From contig NC_092327.1 of NCBI RefSeq assembly GCF_036785885.1, positions 15,766,001-15,830,000 on the forward strand: DNA of 64,000 nt, read 5' to 3'. The stretch's first letter is position 1. Each line of letters opens with the position of its first letter. Origin of the DNA: Coffea arabica (Eukaryota; Streptophyta; Magnoliopsida; Gentianales; Rubiaceae). Below are positions 1 through 11,708 of this stretch, one piece after another. The translations under genes and the position numbers were made by a program. The notes beneath the pieces are model-generated. The model saw only the letters and a program-made list of their open reading frames with translations. It searched no databases and was not told the DNA's origin.

Positions 1-185
1 CTCCCTGGCTAGAGTCAAAATCTGTGATAAAATATCGTGTAACAACTTGCAATCAATTAGGGTTTCAAAATATGTGAGTTTCATTTAAAGAAAATCAAGT
101 AAATAGAACTCATTTAAGTAGTACACATAATACGTAATAAACCCTAAAAAATACGTGCTTGCTCTTTTGGTTTCGATAAAGAAGC
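1..185 (-). mobile_element. Fragment of old Gypsy LTR M, left part
   Basis: This stretch resembles positions 12717-12900 of the LTR that starts at 11709 (same order of motifs: a 'tctgcgataaaac'-like block, then a 'ttgctcgctttt'-like block). It ends in GAAGC, the target duplication repeated at 23384-23388. It therefore continues at 23384 and is probably one minus-strand LTR interrupted by everything from 186 to 23383. Its outer end lies outside the window. No coding capacity was seen. Confidence 0.55.
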
Positions 186-780
186 TGTGATGCCCTATTT
201 CTCCCTAAGGCGAACCAAAGGGTATCGGCGAGACGCCTGCCAAACTCTCGTCAGGACTCGATAAAAATTCAATTCCAACTTAAGGGTAACTATCGGTACT
301 AAAAGTAAAAAATATAAAGAAAGCTCGCTTCCTTAATAAACATTCAAGTCTTATATCGTAAGATACCAAAAGTACATCTCATTCCCAAACTATACAACCT
401 CCAAAAGTTGTCTAGACAAATACATTCAAATTCTAATCAAACGTCCACCAAGTAGACTTCTCTATAATTCCTTCCATTTCATCTCCTGTTAAAGAAAACA
501 AATCTAAGAGGGTGAGCGAATGCTCGTGAGGCCAAGAAAACATGCAGAACACGTAGTTCAAATAACAATATCATTTAAGTGAGAAAGAAAGTTGTAACAT
601 TCAAGCAATTCACAATTTTCAATTCAACACATTCAATGAGGATACAAGAGCTCTTAAGAGCTAAATTCCACTTGCTTTGCCAAAGTTCAATCCAATACCT
701 CCTCGTGATGACACTCCGTCACCCGGGTAGGTAATTAAGTCCGTAGAACTTCACTTACTCCATTTATGGTTCTGAGCTGA

Positions 781-1370
781 CAAGAGAGGCACCTCCCACC
801 AGAATCGGTGTGGTACATGCTATCACTTAGGGAATCGATTATACGTTTTGGTTCTGAGTCGACATGAGAGGTACATCCCACCCGAATCGGTGTGGTACAT
901 ACTATCGCTCAGTGGTCGATGAGACATCGTTCCATTCGACTTATACTTTGTTTATGGTTCTGAGTCAATATGAGAGGTACCTCCCACCCGAATCAGTGTG
1001 GTACATGCTATCGCTTAGAGAACCGATTATTTGTTTAGGGTTTTGAGTCGGCATGAGAATTACCTCCCACCCGAATCGGTGTGGTACATGCTATCGTTTT
1101 GAGAACCAATTATAACACTGAAACGGTATGAGAGGTACCTCCCACCCAAATTGGTGTGGTACATGCTATCCGCTCAGAGCTCACGAGTTAAACATATTCA
1201 TGTACAATTACCAATCATTGTTTATGGTTCTGAGTCGACATGAGAGGTACCTCCCACCCGAATAGGTGTGGTACATGCTATCGCTCAGGGAACCAATTTT
1301 AGCACTGAGATGGTATGAGAGGCACCTCCCACCCGAATCGGTGTGGTACATGCTTCCGCTCAGAGCTCAC
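781..1370 (-). repeat. Tandem array in LTR, about 7 degenerate units
   Basis: Each unit has a core like ACCTCCCACCCGAATCGGTG followed by GTGGTACATGCTATCG. Spacers vary, giving periods of roughly 75-110 bp. The core has an imperfect inverted repeat (TACC/GGTA and CACC/GGTG arms). The same array occurs on the other strand in the LTRs at 33287-51365 and 53830-58000. Confidence 0.85.
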
Positions 1371-1422
1371 GAGTTAAACGTGTTAATGTACAATTACCAA
1401 TCATATGTATTCAGGTCTTAAG

Positions 1423-4400
1423 TGTGACGCCCCCACTTCTCCCCAGGGCGAACCCAAGGGTATCCGCGGGACGCCTGCCCAACTCTCGCCAGGACTCGGT
1501 ACAATCCGCATTCAAGCTTATTACAATAATTACTAATACGACGAGATAAGGTAAGAAAGTGAAGTCACTTCCATATATATACAAATATCCGGTCTTACAC
1601 CACAATTCAAGATACAGTCACTTTTCCCAAAATATACAACATCCAAAAGTGTCTAGTCGATTACAATCAAAACACTAATACAAAAGTGGCTCAAGTCGGC
1701 ATTTCCTTAACTCCTTCCAATCGGGTTCCTGTTAAGGAAAACAAACTAATGGGATGAGCCAATACTCAGTGAGGCCAAGAAAGTCATGCAAGCACGTAGT
1801 TCAAGAATCAATAACATTTAAACCATAAATAAAGCGATAAAATCAAGTAATTCACGATTAACAAATTTAAACACACTTGGGTAGGATACAGGAGCTCTCA
1901 AGAGCTAATTTTCACATGCTTTGCCAATGCTCGATCCACTACCTCCACGAATTGACACTCCGTCAATTGGGTAGGTATTATGTCCGTAGAAAACTTCACT
2001 TATTACTTCCTCCATCCATCATTCCACCCCCTCAGATCCGTAACCAAACACGCATGAAAAGGGCGATACTCGACGAGTATGCCGAACAAGACCTCAATGG
2101 ATCAAGTTTGGTTTTAAGAACATGCACGAAAAGGGCGATACTCCACGAGTATGCCGAACAAGATCTCAAAAGATTAAGTTGTGTTTTGTTATTCTCTTAG
2201 TTTATCAAGCTTCTCGACCAATCCCATGCCGGCTCGAGTTGTAAGATTGGCTAAGAGAATTGGGCGTCCCCATAAGTCGAGGAGGTTCACTCCACTCGAC
2301 AACAGGACACGCACGACACACACGATAACACGACATGCACACGAAAGCAAATATATTTTGCCGATGGGATTCACTCCAATCGACTTTAAAATCAAGTATA
2401 ATGCAAGTAAAGTTCGAGTAAAGGAGAACGAGCGGGATAAAGTACACACTCGTCTCATCAAGTGATATTCAAGTATATATAAGCAAGATAAATCGAGTAA
2501 ACATATCAAGTCATGCACTTGACACTCACCGATTTTCAAATAAGTGAGCAAACAAAGATTTAAGTGTCCGCACCGAGATTCCCTTTGAAATCTCCTTGAG
2601 TGCCTGGACAACTAACAAATATTTCTCACTCACAATCACGTATTATTCAAGAAAGAAAGCACACTTGATTTGACTAGTTGATACCTCAAACACGAACCTT
2701 AACCACTCAAAATAAAGGTTCAAAAGTGAGGATTTATTAATACAATAAAACTGATTTTCTTCACGAAATCAAGTTCAAAACGATCAATCATTATCAAAGG
2801 GTAGAGAAAAGTTTCCAAAAACTCGTTTCTCATCAAGTTCGAAAATTTCAGTTTTAAGGGGCTATCTTTGAAAAATCGTATCTTACACTCCGTAAGCCCA
2901 AAATTGGAAAACTTGGTACCATTGGAAACTACTTCCAAAGTACTAAAAGTTCCTAGAAGGTACTTTTCCATGATTCCAAATGGAAGACATTCAAATTTCG
3001 GCTTCAAGTTGCTGTTTTGGAATACCAAGACAGTTTCAAGGTTGGTTTTTGGCCAACTTTGGAAATTCGGAAAAATTCACAGAATGTGAACTAGCCTCTG
3101 AAATTTGAAAATCAATTAGAGTTACAATTAAAGTTTAAAACACAACAAGCACAACAAGAATCGGAGTTTTGAGCACCAAGATATCGCAGCTCAAAGTTGC
3201 TGAAATTTCTTCACTGAACAAGGGTTTTCCAGATTTAAAACATGAACTTTAAGACTTTGGTTGAGCATCAAAATGGACTTGGAATGGCACCAAATTTGGT
3301 AGTATTATACTAACATATAAGGTATATTCCTCTGTCAAATTTCATATAAAAATTCGTACGGGAAGTCAATTAATAAAGCCACTAAAGTTCCAAGAATTTC
3401 CAAGGCAAATCTGCCTTGTACTTCAGTTTTCCTTTTTCTAACTTTTGGGTCAATGAGATCATTTCAAACATGATTCATTTATGAATACAATGTCTAATAA
3501 ACATCCAAGATACATTTGGTAGGTGATTAACACCAAGAATTTCAAAATAACAAGTCCCAATTCAAATTAAGGCATTCAACTAGCCAAAAGAGGGTTTTCC
3601 ATCACTAAGACAGTTTCGTAATTTGGCCACAACTCACTCAATTAAACTTGGAATTAAGCGTGATTGATGGCGTTGGAAACTAAATTCATAAGGATACAAT
3701 TTCACAGAAGGAATCGTTTTAAAATTCTGTCCATAACTAGCTCATATTCGAGCATCAAGTAGCAGCTCATAACAGATTTTTAAACACAGTCGAGAAACAG
3801 AGCAAGTGACTTTGAAAGGCTGGTATGGCTCATTCAAGTGGAATCAGGGTATGTATTTTATACCGTTGGAAAACTAGAAGTGTCTAGTTTCTAATTCCAC
3901 AAACGGTACTTGATTTCGACATCGGAGCAAAGAGTTATAGTCATTTGAAATTCACTGCCAGAACAACTCGGGACACGTTTTCCAGTTTTGAAACCATTTT
4001 GAAAATTCAATCAAGTGATTTTTGGTGGAAAATTTCCACACAACCTATACAACATATCTAAATCAAAAACAAGTCAATTTAGCCACAAAAAAATCGCACC
4101 AAGGGTCACGGCAAAGGCAGGGCAGAATCGGGCCCTTCATTCCTTTTGTTTCCTTTGAGTTTTCTTTCCACCATTCAACTTATAATCACTTGTTTAAGGA
4201 ATAAATCAACATAAACAACACCCAACATCATCACATCAATTCATCAAGTTCATTGTGGGATTTCATAAAGCCCACTCACATGATTTCCAACAATATAGAG
4301 GTACCCACATGAATCTATAAGCTTCCAAGTGCAATTTAACTTACAAAAGCTAAGATCTAAGTGTTGGATCATCCTTACCTCCTAGATGATCTTAAACCAG

Positions 4401-5350
4401 AAATTTTCGGTCCTTTGAGCTCCAGGAAAACCGTGAGAATGAAGCTCTTTTCCTAGCCCAAGATGATCTCCAAGTTATTTGCAAGGTGTGGTAGGAATTT
4501 GATGTGATTTGGTGCAAGTTTGGGTGAGTTGATGAAGAAAGTTTTTGGTCTTCTTCTTCCCCGTGCTGTTCGGCTGCTTTGAGGGTGTGAGAGGGAGTGA
4601 AATCTGATGTTAAAGCTTCTTGAGGAAGCTTGGTAGGTGTGGGGTTTATGTGCTCAAAAGTCAACCCTCCAATAGTGCGCGTACACGCGTTTCGGGCTCG
4701 TTTCCTCTCGGGTTTGTTTCACTTGTGCACTAAACCTCCAATGCACTTTCTTAAACATTATAATTATTCACTCTTAGTAGTCTAGATTAAGTTTTTTGAA
4801 TCTCCACTTAGCCGCTCCGGCTCAATTTACGCGAATTTTCGATTCGCGCGCGATAAAGTGAAACTTAAAAGAAATTCTTGTAACGATAATAGAAGTAACT
4901 AATATTAGGGTAATTAATCATAAAAATAGTTATCTTAGGAATAAACCATGAGTACTCACACATTGATTCCTCAAGTCTTCAATTTGCCGCGCGGTGTGAT
5001 TTTCGAAAACCTTCGACGCGAACACAGGGTAATTTAATTAGAACTCATTCACCTCCACTTTCCTCAATTAATTTTTCTCAATCTACTATTGATCATTCTT
5101 AATTCTCCAAGGTAATTGTACTCTCGGTTAAAATATCACCTCGAAACACGTATACTCGTTATTCTTCACTTAAACGAACTTCCAAAAATTAAATTTGCTA
5201 ACGGGACATTTTAAAAATATAAGAAGGACATTGTTCCATACGAATGGACTTAAAATGGTTGAAATAAATTATTCGGAGAAAACGGGTGAATAAATATTTA
5301 AATAAACCAATAATATTCGATAAAATAAGAAAATTTTTCGGGTCCTCACA
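1423..5350 (-). repeat. 3' LTR, complete, 3.9 kb
   Basis: The plus-strand text begins TGTGACGCCC and ends GGGTCCTCACA, so the LTR reads TGTGAGGACC...GGGCGTCACA on the minus strand. It is followed at 5351 by a reversed polypurine tract, which fixes the boundary. It holds the LTR-end hairpin (1441-1460), the UACUUUAU-type stem-loop (2428-2453), a candidate exon (2603-2530) bounded by AG and GT, an ATACTCG-A-CGAGTAT inverted repeat (2066-2080), and an AAGCTTC/GAAGCTT hairpin (4613-4631) next to a W-box-like GTTGACTTTT (4656-4665). It has no ORF worth calling. Confidence 0.9.
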
Positions 5351-5365
5351 TCCTCCCCTCCTTAA
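5351..5365 (-). other. Polypurine tract
   Basis: Reads on the minus strand as a purine run (reverse of tcctcccctcctt) directly before the 3' LTR. This is the expected plus-strand priming site of an LTR retrotransposon. The adjoining 'aaagaatttcgtcctcgaaa' text matches the end-of-pol segment next to the tract at 33274. Confidence 0.8.
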
Positions 5366-5529
5366 AAGAATTTCGTCCTCGAAATTTACATCTAGGATAA
5401 TATCATTCCCTTAATAGTTGTGCCCTTCAAATCAATCACTAACTTACACTCTCCGATCCATATCCCACAATTTCTATTCACCCAATTAGCAGTCAAACTT
5501 TGATTCTATCTCATGAATCTGGGGTTTTG

Positions 5530-5687
5530 CAAAATGGGTGTGTCGTACTATGGTCACTTAGAACCTTAACTAAGTAAATTCTACCAGTGTCAAGTACTTA
5601 TTCCAACTTTCTCAAAAAAATCCAAGATATGCATCCTTAAGGGCCTAAATTGTCCTCTCGGACTGTCCATCAGTCTATGGGTGGTAA
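5530..5687 (-). pseudogene. Integrase remnant (Gypsy pol)
   Basis: Minus-strand translation gives YHP-stop-TDGQSERTI followed by a region resembling the helix after it (ALKD...ESWNKYLTLVEFT), with several stops. 'YHPQTDGQSERT' is a hallmark of the Gypsy integrase core. Only the C-terminal part of the core is left, and it is joined directly to RNase H upstream. It is non-functional. Confidence 0.8.
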
Positions 5688-5810
5688 TTGATTGTGCAAT
5701 CATAATCCTCCAACTCCACCCATCTTCATTATCTCAAGTTCAACTCTTTTGGGAAAAATAAGTACTTAAGACTCTTGTGATCCATCAAATCCTCAAAAGT
5801 TACTCCATAC
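5688..5810 (-). pseudogene. RNase H remnant (Gypsy pol)
   Basis: The minus-strand reading is YGVTFEDLMDHKSLKYLF, then PKELNLR, two stops, RWVELEDYDCTINYHP. This matches the C-terminal half of Gypsy RNase H (DHKSLKY..QKELNLRQRRW.ELLKDYD). The following family residues (GKAN..ADALSR) are absent, because the text changes at YHP to integrase. It is non-functional. Confidence 0.8.
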
Positions 5811-5892
5811 AAATAAGATCTTCACGTTTCAATCTAAAATCTTTACCGATCCCTTATCATAGGTCAAATTCTCATCAAGTCCTATTCCTTTC

Positions 5893-6069
5893 ATTCAAAC
5901 TCACACTTATTGACCTTAACAATAGTTGGTGCCCTCTCGGGGTTTGTAAAACTATCATCAGGTGCCTTTCATGATTTTCTCAAACTTTGGGGTATACCGA
6001 TATGTCATCAATGAATGTCACCACCAATTGATTCAATTACGGTTTAAAACCTCAATGCATTAAGTCCAT
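5893..6069 (-). pseudogene. Reverse transcriptase remnant
   Basis: The minus-strand translation contains VVTFIDDISVYPK, the RT catalytic-loop motif (F-[IV]-D-D-I-x-V-Y-S), followed by ENHERHLMIVLQ. A one-base frame change then leads into KCEF, all as in Gypsy RT. Three stops interrupt it. The rest of RT, and the protease before it, are missing. The two aspartates of the active site are still encoded. Confidence 0.85.
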
Positions 6070-6388
6070 AATCCTAGTGGTGCCTAGTGCAAGAAATAAA
6101 AGTGATCACGGGAGGAAATACTCAAAACAAGAGCTAATCAAGAAACATTGAAAATAATAATAATTTACATTCATTAACACTTCAGAGTTCATGCAATTAG
6201 CAAGTCATGGGGGAATTACAAAAATATAGCATACAGGTGCTACAAAATACTTTTAGTCATGCACGACTAAAGTAAAGTCGAGTGCCTCAAAAGTTGGCCA
6301 CACAGTCAAACAAAATACAATGGCCTCAGCACTAGCATCACCCCAGCTATTCCTAGTCACAAAAGTCAAAAGCCTATCACTCTAGGTC

Positions 6389-6897
6389 TAGTCCACAGTA
6401 GGACTATCAGGGGGAATCTCCTCCTGAACCGGACTCTGAATAATGTCCCTCACCTCATCAACCAACCTACCAGTATTTGCTCGGATCCTAGAAGCTCGAT
6501 CTCGGACCTCCTCACCTAACCTAGTAAGTCAAGCCCTAGTCCTCTGGAGCTCCTTGCGGATGACCTCAACTGTAGCCACCTCGCCAGCTAATACCTCCTC
6601 AAGCTCGGCAATCCTAGCACTCTGAGTATTTGCCATAGCGCTAAGCTCCTCTACTTCCTGAAGCAGATCTTGGTTGGTATCCACCAACTGTCATCGCTCA
6701 TCATGAAGAGCAAGTACTAGGTCATTCGGGTAAGCATAAATCGTCCTACAGGGACAACGAGGAAGCCTCGAAGTAGGTGAGTAAAGTACACGAGCTCCCC
6801 TATCACGAGCTCGGTAGTAAATAGACCTAAGGGGTCCCACATGGCCATTGGCATGACCATTCCCATTAGTAGCAAGGTTCCCGTTCCCATTCTCCAT
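6389..6897 (-). pseudogene. Gag-proximal coiled-coil ORF remnant
   Basis: The minus-strand frame opens with MENGNGNLATNGNGHANG, runs through an Arg-rich stretch to ALHDER, then a TGA. It continues in frame as a heptad-like Glu/Leu-rich helix (LLQEVEELSAMANTQSARIA..), another TGA, and ends at 6389. Both stops could be CGA-to-TGA changes, the usual mark of methylated-CpG decay. Position after the primer site suggests a gag or gag-leading product, but no zinc knuckle or retrotransposon-gag domain is visible, so the identity is open. The plus-strand ORF at 6443-6625 is its shadow. Confidence 0.5.
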
Positions 6898-7149
6898 CCC
6901 TGTAAAACAACCACGATTTTCGAATTAGAAACTTAGTCACTAACTCACTCAATATCACTTAAGGAATAACTGAGTTATTCAGTCACTATTCTCGAGAGTA
7001 AAGTCTCTCAAATATCTCCCCAAATAATTCTTTAAACTTAGGCTCCGATTTTCATCCCTACAAGCTGTCACTAAATTTTCAAACTAGTTCCACAGTCCGG
7101 TATCCTAAACTTTTAAGCCTAGAATACACTACAAAGATCTGAAATCTAA

Positions 7150-7161
7150 GCTCTGATACCA
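7150..7161 (-). other. Primer-binding site, initiator Met-tRNA type
   Basis: Minus strand reads TGGTATCAGAGC, complementary to the 3' end of plant initiator Met-tRNA, two bases beyond the LTR end at 7164. It orients the element on the minus strand. Confidence 0.9.
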
Positions 7162-7163
7162 AC

Positions 7164-9700
7164 TGTGACGCCCCCACTTCTCCCAAGGGCGAACCTAAGG
7201 GTATCCGCGGGACGCCTGCCCAGCTCTCACCAGGACTCGGTACAATCCTCATTCAAGCTTATTACAATGATAACTAATACGACGAGATAACGTAAAAAAG
7301 TGAAGTCGCTTCCATATATATACAAATATCCGGTCTTACACCACAATTCAAGATACAGCCACTTTTCCCAAAATATACAACATCCAAAAGTCCCTAGTCG
7401 ATTACAATCAAAACACTAATACAAAAGTGCCTCAAGTCGGCATTTCCTTAACTCCTTCCAATCAGGTTCCTGTTAAGAAAAACAAACTAATGGGATGAGC
7501 CAATACTCAGTAAGGCCAAGAAAGTCATGCAAGCACATAGTTCAAGAATCAATAACATTTATACCATAAATAAAGCTATAAAGTCAAGTAATTCACGATT
7601 AACAAATTTAAACACACTTGGGTAGGATACAGGAGCTCTCAGGAGCTAATTTTCACATGCTTTGCCAATGCTCGATCCACTACCTCCACGAATTGACAAT
7701 CCGTCAACCGGGTAGGTATTATATCCGTAGAAAACTTCACTTATTACTTCCTCCATCCATCATTCCACCCTCTCGGATCCGTAACCAAAAACGCACGAAA
7801 AGGGCAAAACTCGACGAGTATGCCGAACAAGACCTCAAGAGATCAAGTTTTGTTTTAAGAACACGCACGAAAAGGGCAATACTCCATGAGTATGCCGAAC
7901 AAGATCTCAAAAGATCAATTTGTGTTTTGTTATTCTCTTAGTTTATCAAGCTTCTCGACGAAGCCCATGTTGGCTCGAGTTGCAAGATTGGCTAAGAGAA
8001 TTGGGCATCCCCATAAGTCAAGGAGGTTCACTCCACCCGACAACAGGACACGCACGATAACATGACATGCACACGAAAGCAAGTATATTTTGCCGATGAA
8101 ATTCACTCCAATCGACTTTAAAATCAAGTTTAATGCAAGTAAAGTTCGAGTAAAGGAGAGCGAGTGCGATAAAGTACACACTCGTCTCGTCAAGTGATAT
8201 TCAAGTATATATAAGCAAGATAAATCGAGTAAAAACATCGAGTCATGCGCTTGACAATCACCGATTTCCAAATAAGTGAGCAAACAAAGATTTAAGTGTC
8301 CGCACCGAGATTCTCTTCGAAATCTCCTTGAGCGCCTGGACAATTAACAAATATTTCTCACTCACAATTACGTATTATTCAAGAAAGAAAGCACACTTGA
8401 TTTGACTAGTTGATACCTCAAATACGAACCTTAACCGCTCAAAATAAAGGTTCAAAAGTGAGGATCTATTAATCCAAGAAAACTGATTTTCTTCACAAAA
8501 TCGAGTTCAAAACGATCAATCATTATCAAAGGGTAGAGAAAAGTTTCCAAAAACTCGTTTCTCATCAAGTTCGAAAATTTCAGTTTTAAGGGGCTATCTT
8601 TGAAAAATCGTATCTTACACTCCGTAAGCCCAAAATTGGAAAACTTGGTACCATTGGAAACTACTTCCAAAGTACTAAAAGTTCCTAGAAGGTACTTTTC
8701 CATGATTCCAAATGGAAGACATTCAAATTTCGGCTTCAAGTTGCTGTTTTGGAATACCAAGACAGTTTCAAGGTTGGTTTTTGGCCAACTTTGGAAATTC
8801 GGAAAAATTCACAGAATGTGAACTAGCCTCTGAAATTTGAAAATCAATTAGAGTTACAATTAAAGTTTAAAACACAACAAGCACAACAAGAATCGGAGTT
8901 TTGAGCACCAAGATATCGCAGCTCAAAGTTGCTGAAATTTCTTCACTGAACAAGGGTTTTCCAGATTTAAAACATGAACTTTAAGACTTTGGTTGAGCAT
9001 CAAAATGGACTTGGAATGGCACCAAATTTGGTAGTATTATACTAACATATAAGGTATATTCCTCTGTCAAATTTCATATAAAAATTCGTACGGGAAGTCA
9101 ATTAATAAAGCCACTAAAGTTCCAAGAATTTCCAAGGCAAATCTGCCTTGTACTTCAGTTTTCCTTTTTCTAACTTTTGGGTCAATGAGATCATTTCAAA
9201 CATGATTCATTTATGAATACAATGTCTAATAAACATCCAAGATACATTTGGTAGGTGATTAACACCAAGAATTTCAAAATAACAAGTCCCAATTCAAATT
9301 AAGGCATTCAACTAGCCAAAAGAGGGTTTTCCATCACTAAGACAGTTTCGTAATTTGGCCACAACTCACTCAATTAAACTTGGAATTAAGCGTGATTGAT
9401 GGCGTTGGAAACTACATTCATAAGGATACAATTTCACAGAAGGAATCGTTTTAAAATTCTGTCCATAACTAGCTCATATTCGAGCATCAAGTAGCAGCTC
9501 ATAACAGATTTTTAAACACAGTCGAGAAACAGAGCAAGTGACTTTGAAAGGCTGGTATGGCTCATTCAAGTGGAATCAGGGTATGTATTTTATACCGTTG
9601 GAAAACTAGAAGTGTCTAGTTTCTAATTCCACAAACGGTACTTGATTTCGACATCGGAGCAAAGAGTTATAGTCATTTGAAATTCACTGCCAGAACAACT
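7164..9700 (-). repeat. 5' LTR, truncated at its U3 end
   Basis: Pairs with 1423-3968. The first 1.35 kb differs from its partner by roughly 5% (about ten changes in the first 160 bases). From about 8520 to 9700 I see almost no difference. At 9700/9701 similarity to this partner stops and a diverged, earlier portion of the same LTR type begins. The LTR-end hairpin is at 7182-7201, the UACUUUAU-type stem-loop at 8161-8184 and the candidate exon at 8335-8262. Confidence 0.85.
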
Positions 9701-11708
9701 GCACGTCAAACTTTGAAAAATCAGATTTTGCAATCAGTAGGTCTAAAATTGGAAAAATTAGTACCGTTGGAAACTCGGTTCAATGTGCTAAAAGTTCCTA
9801 GAAGACACCTTTCTAAGATTCTAAATGGAAGACATTTAAATTTCATCTCAAAGTGGCTGATATAAGCATACAAGACAGTTTCGATCATGTTTTTCGGCAA
9901 ACTTTGGAAATTCGGCAAAATTCACAGAAAGTGAACTAGCCTCTGAAATTCATAATACAATAAGAGTTCTAAACAAAGTTTGAAACACAATAAGCAGAAC
10001 TAAATTCAGGGTTTTGAGTGCCAAAATATAGCAGCTCAAAGTTGACCAAAATTGAAGACTGTTCGGTCAATTTTCCAGATTTGAAGAACAATTTTGGCAC
10101 ATCATTTGTATGTCGAAATGGTCTTAGAATGACACCAAATTTGGTACAATTAAATTCCCAAATGAGGGCTATTCCTCTATCAAATTTCATATAAAAAATC
10201 ATACAGGAAGGTAGTTAAGAAAACTACCAAAGTTCAAGAAATTTCCAAGACAAATCTGTCTTCTTGGTTTCTTTTCCTTTTTCAAACATTTTGCACCATG
10301 AAATTGATCCCATTTTGGTTCATTTGTGAAACCAAGGTCCAAGAAACATTTCATCAGCAATTGATAGTTGGTTGACCTCAAAATTTCAAAATAAAACATT
10401 TCACAAACAACTAAACCAGTCGGCCAGCAAAAGGAAGGGTTTTCCAGCTTTGCCGCAGTTTGGAAATTGGACCATATCTCACTCCATACAGCTTGAAATC
10501 AAGAATGGTTGGTGGTGTTGGAAACCAGAATCATAATTCTACATTTCATCAGAACAAATCATTTTCAAAATCAATTCATAAGTGAGAGAAAATAGAGCCA
10601 CAAAATGCAGCTTCTACCTTTCTCTCGGATAAGCCAACAGAACAGGGCAGCAATTTTGCCGACTCACTACGGGTCACTCATTTCGAACTAGAAAATGAAT
10701 TTTATACCGTTGGAAAGCTACAAATGTCTAGTTTCAAATACCACAAATGGCACTCGATTTTGACATCTGTACAAAGAGATACGTTTGTTCAAAAAGACAC
10801 TGTTCAAGCTGTCCGAACATAGTTTCCAGGTTTCTTCACATTTCGAAATTTCAAGTTTTACTCAACCAATTCAAATGATTTTTGGTAGAAACTTTCTACA
10901 CACCATATACAACATATATATATTAGTTTCACATTCATTTGAGCATCAAAAATTTAAATTAAAGGCATGGCAATAACAGGACAGATTTCAGCCAGCATAC
11001 CTGCGCAATTTCCTGCAATCTTTCCTTCGATTCTCTATCCATAATCATCTGAAACAACACTTAAACAACTCAACCAAGCATTATATCATATCAGCCCATA
11101 CAACCAAGGTGGGAATTCATAGAGCCCACTTCAACCAATCCAATCCAAGTAATAACAACAATAATGAAGCTACAAGCTTCAAAGCCAAGGATAAAACCCA
11201 TTAAAGCCAAGAATGAAAGATTGGATGGTGTTGGATGGTTACCTCCTAGCTTTCAGAGAAACCAGAAATATTTTGGCACCAAAAGCTCCAAGATTAAGCC
11301 TTTCACCAAGCTAGAGTTGCTCTCCAAGTGATATGTGACTTGTGTGGAAAATTTGAGGTGAAATGGAAGTAAAAATGGTAGTGAAATGGAAAGAGCTCTT
11401 CTTCTTCTTCCTTGGAGTGTTTGGCCGGCTATGGAAGGTGAAGAGAGAGAGTGTGGCTGATGAATGAAGCTTCCTTTGGAAGCTTAAGGGTTTTGTGGTT
11501 ACAATTTGTACAAAAGTCAACCATGAATAGTGTTCACGTGCGCGCGTTTCGTATCCATTTTCTCTCGGGTTTGTTTCACTTGTGCACTAAACCTCTAATA
11601 TATTTCTTTTAACACTATAATTATTTACTCTTAGTAGACTAGTATTAATTTCTTAAATCTCCACTTAGCCGTTCCGGATTGGTTTACGCGAACTTCCAAT
11701 TCACGTTC
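9701..11708 (-). repeat. Middle part of the 186-23383 LTR
   Basis: It resembles 2865-4850 of the complete LTR at 1423-5350 but is clearly diverged. It retains the AAGCTTCC-TTT-GGAAGCTT inverted repeat (11467-11485) and a W-box-like CAAAAGTCAAC (11511-11521). It ends at CGTTC (11704-11708), the duplication for the next insertion, and resumes at 22877. No genes. Confidence 0.75.

Larger units (their letters stand above)
1423..9700 (-). mobile_element. Internally deleted Ty3/Gypsy retrotransposon
   Basis: On the minus strand the order is truncated 5' LTR (9700 to 7164), primer-binding site (7161-7150), a gag-like coiled-coil ORF remnant, remnants of RT, RNase H and integrase, a polypurine tract, and a complete 3' LTR (5350 to 1423). 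The internal region is only 1.8 kb, where an autonomous Gypsy element would have about 5 kb. RT-RNase H-integrase is the usual Gypsy order. The 5' LTR has lost the part equivalent to 3969-5350, including its U3 start, so the copy has no promoter end. No target duplication remains because the right end was lost. It is dead on its own. Confidence 0.85.

Noticed and set aside
4392..4664. Minus-strand ORF of 90 codons
   Set aside because: It lies in the U3 part of an LTR, has no domain, and is not kept open in the related LTR at 9701-11708.
6443..6625. Plus-strand ORF in the deleted Gypsy element
   Set aside because: It is the antisense of the coiled-coil ORF remnant and has no features of its own.
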